Of a stretch of 6,614 nt of DNA, positions 5,573 to 6,614 are shown one piece after another. Source of the DNA: Acetobacteraceae bacterium (GTDB lineage Bacteria > Pseudomonadota > Alphaproteobacteria > Acetobacterales > Acetobacteraceae). The notes beneath the pieces were generated by a model. The model ran no database searches, was not told the origin of the DNA, and saw only the letters and a list, made by a program, of their open reading frames with translations. The stretch spans positions 1-6,614 of the forward strand of contig PKWQ01000306.1 of the NCBI GenBank assembly GCA_003133265.1. Direction: 5' to 3'. Both the position numbers and the translations under genes were made by a program. The stretch's first letter is position 1, and each line of letters opens with the position of its first letter.

Positions 5573-6292
5573 TCATTCCTTGGGACGCACGACAGCGTAT
5601 GCCGAGGTGTCGCCCTTCGGCCGGATGTCCGGCAACGCCTCGCCGGTCACCGCATAGTGGATCGTCTCGGCGATGTTGGTGGCGTGATCGCCGATCCGCT
5701 CCAGGTTCTTGGCGATGAACAGCAGGTGCGTGCATGGCGTGATGTCGCGCGGATCTTCCATCATGTAGGTGATCAGCTCGCGGAAGATCGTATTGTAGAT
5801 ATCGTCCACGGCCTGATCCGAGCGCCACACCTCGACCGCCTTCTCGGCGTCGCGCTCGCCGACCGCGTCGATGATGGTCTTCAGGTTTTCCTGCACCAGC
5901 TGCGCCATGTGCGCCAGCCCGGCGAGGCTGAAGGGCAGCGCGAACTGGCCAAGGACGATGCTGCGCTTGGCGACGTTGGCGGCATAGTCGCCGATGCGTT
6001 CCAGATCGCCGGTAATCTTCAGCGCCGCGACGATATGGCGCAGATCGCCCGCCATCGGCTGGCGCAGCGCCAGCAGGCGAATGACGAACCGCTCCACCTC
6101 GTGTTCCAGCGCATCGACCTTGCGATCGTCTTCAATCGCCTTGGCGGCCGCGGCGGCATCCCGATGCACGACTGCCTGGGCCGCCAGCGCGACCTGGCTC
6201 TCGACGATGCCGCCCATATCGGTGATCAGCCCCTGCAGGTGCTTCAGTTCCTGATCGTAGCTCTTGACCAGATGTTCTGGTGTTTTCGACAT
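5573..6292 (-). CDS. phoU: Phosphate signalling/transport accessory protein PhoU
   Basis: PhoU is a cytoplasmic, membrane-associated all-helical protein that links the PstSCAB importer to the PhoR/PhoB two-component system and keeps the Pho regulon off when phosphate is plentiful. The 239 residues form two PhoU three-helix repeats. The metal-binding E-x3-D-x3-N signature appears twice: DLERIGDYAAN with Glu98, Asp102, Asn106, and NLERIGDHATN with Glu198, Asp202, Asn206, exactly 100 residues apart. The family length is normal and nothing is missing. The ATG at 6292 has GAGG 8 bases upstream. It sits 20 bases after pstB and 32 before phoB, all on the minus strand, consistent with one operon. Confidence 0.95.
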   Translation of the reverse strand: MSKTPEHLVKSYDQELKHLQGLITDMGGIVESQVALAAQAVVHRDAAAAAKAIEDDRKVDALEHEVERFVIRLLALRQPMAGDLRHIVAALKITGDLERIGDYAANVAKRSIVLGQFALPFSLAGLAHMAQLVQENLKTIIDAVGERDAEKAVEVWRSDQAVDDIYNTIFRELITYMMEDPRDITPCTHLLFIAKNLERIGDHATNIAETIHYAVTGEALPDIRPKGDTSAYAVVRPKE

Positions 6293-6300
6293 AATGCGTA

Positions 6301-6304
6301 CCTC
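6301..6304 (-). promoter_or_regulatory. Ribosome binding site of phoU
   Basis: Read on the minus strand, GAGG lies 8 bases before the phoU ATG at 6292, within the 20-base gap after pstB. This supports separate translation initiation in a shared transcript. Confidence 0.6.
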
Positions 6305-6312
6305 GTCGCTAC

Positions 6313-6614
6313 TCAGCCGAACCGGCCGGTGATGTATTCCTGCGTGCGGCGCTGCTTCGGCGCCGTGAACATCTGCGCCGCGCTGTCCACCTCGACCATC
6401 TCGCCCAGATAGAAGAACGCCACCTGGTCGGCGCAGCGCGCGGCCTGCTGCATGTTGTGGGTGACGATGACGATGGTGAAGTCGTTCTTCAGCTCGTCTA
6501 TCAGTTCCTCGATCTTCAGCGTGCTGATCGGATCGAGCGCACTGGTCGGTTCGTCGAGCAGAATGACGTCCGGGCGCACGGCGATGGTGCGCGCGATGCA
6601 GAGCCGCTGCTGCT
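6313..6614 (-). CDS. pstB: Phosphate ABC transporter ATP-binding protein PstB, N-terminal part outside the window
   Basis: PstB is the ATPase of the high-affinity PstSCAB phosphate importer at the inner membrane. Only the last 99 residues are present, about 40 percent of the usual 250-270. The visible part starts in the tail of the ABC signature (QQRLCIARTIA), continues with Walker B VILLDEP and the D-loop SALD, then the switch histidine in IVIVTHN, and ends with EYITGRFG, which is typical of PstB. QQRLCIARTIA and the ending distinguish it from other ABC ATPases, and phoU directly downstream supports this. The Walker A motif and start codon must lie beyond the window edge. An apparent GTG start at 6579 is internal to the domain and is not a start. 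Confidence 0.95.
   Translation of the reverse strand, partial: QQRLCIARTIAVRPDVILLDEPTSALDPISTLKIEELIDELKNDFTIVIVTHNMQQAARCADQVAFFYLGEMVEVDSAAQMFTAPKQRRTQEYITGRFG

Noticed and set aside
4815..5828. PhoB with an N-terminal extension of about 96 residues reaching into phoU
   Set aside because: The extension is phoU read out of phase and has no domain; a good ribosome binding site and normal PhoB length support the ATG at 5540.
6313..6579. A short stand-alone ABC protein starting with GTG at 6579
   Set aside because: The frame continues upstream to the window edge and encodes the ABC signature tail, so this is the C-terminal part of PstB.

Overview
The window looks like ordinary chromosomal housekeeping DNA from a GC-rich alphaproteobacterium (roughly two-thirds G+C by eye). 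The protein style (ParE-type topoisomerase, a short monofunctional AroQ chorismate mutase with an RHHE tail, and the order pstB-phoU-phoB) suggests Rhodospirillales/Acetobacteraceae. That placement is inference from protein character, not from a search. I see no mobile elements, CRISPR arrays, tRNAs or rRNAs, and no stretch over 300 bases without a gene.

Layout. Positions 2-697 (+) hold the 3' part of an SGNH/GDSL hydrolase gene. After a 67-base gap with a strong hairpin comes parE (765-2756, +), the ATPase/TOPRIM subunit of topoisomerase IV. It converges on a small HU-type nucleoid protein gene (2809-3078, -), with a long two-part hairpin between the stop codons. A 175-base divergent intergenic region, rich in palindromes and ending in a T7 run, separates the HU gene from nagA (3254-4405, +), encoding N-acetylglucosamine-6-phosphate deacetylase. 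A chorismate mutase gene (4464-4793, +) follows 58 bases later. It converges on the tail of a phosphate operon read on the minus strand: pstB (partial, cut by the window end), phoU (5573-6292) and phoB (4815-5540).

How the genes work together. pstB, phoU and phoB form one functional unit: the Pst phosphate importer ATPase, the accessory protein that couples transport to signalling, and the response regulator that activates the Pho regulon. parE and the HU gene both act on DNA topology but are convergent, so they are not an operon. nagA (amino-sugar catabolism or cell-wall recycling) and the chorismate mutase (Phe/Tyr synthesis) could be cotranscribed but share no pathway.

I did not find a previously undescribed system. 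The items worth a second look are small: alternative hairpins in the parE leader, a T7 slippery run inside parE, the palindrome cluster and terminator-like element before nagA, and a His at an active-site position of the chorismate mutase that is Gln in the E. coli enzyme.
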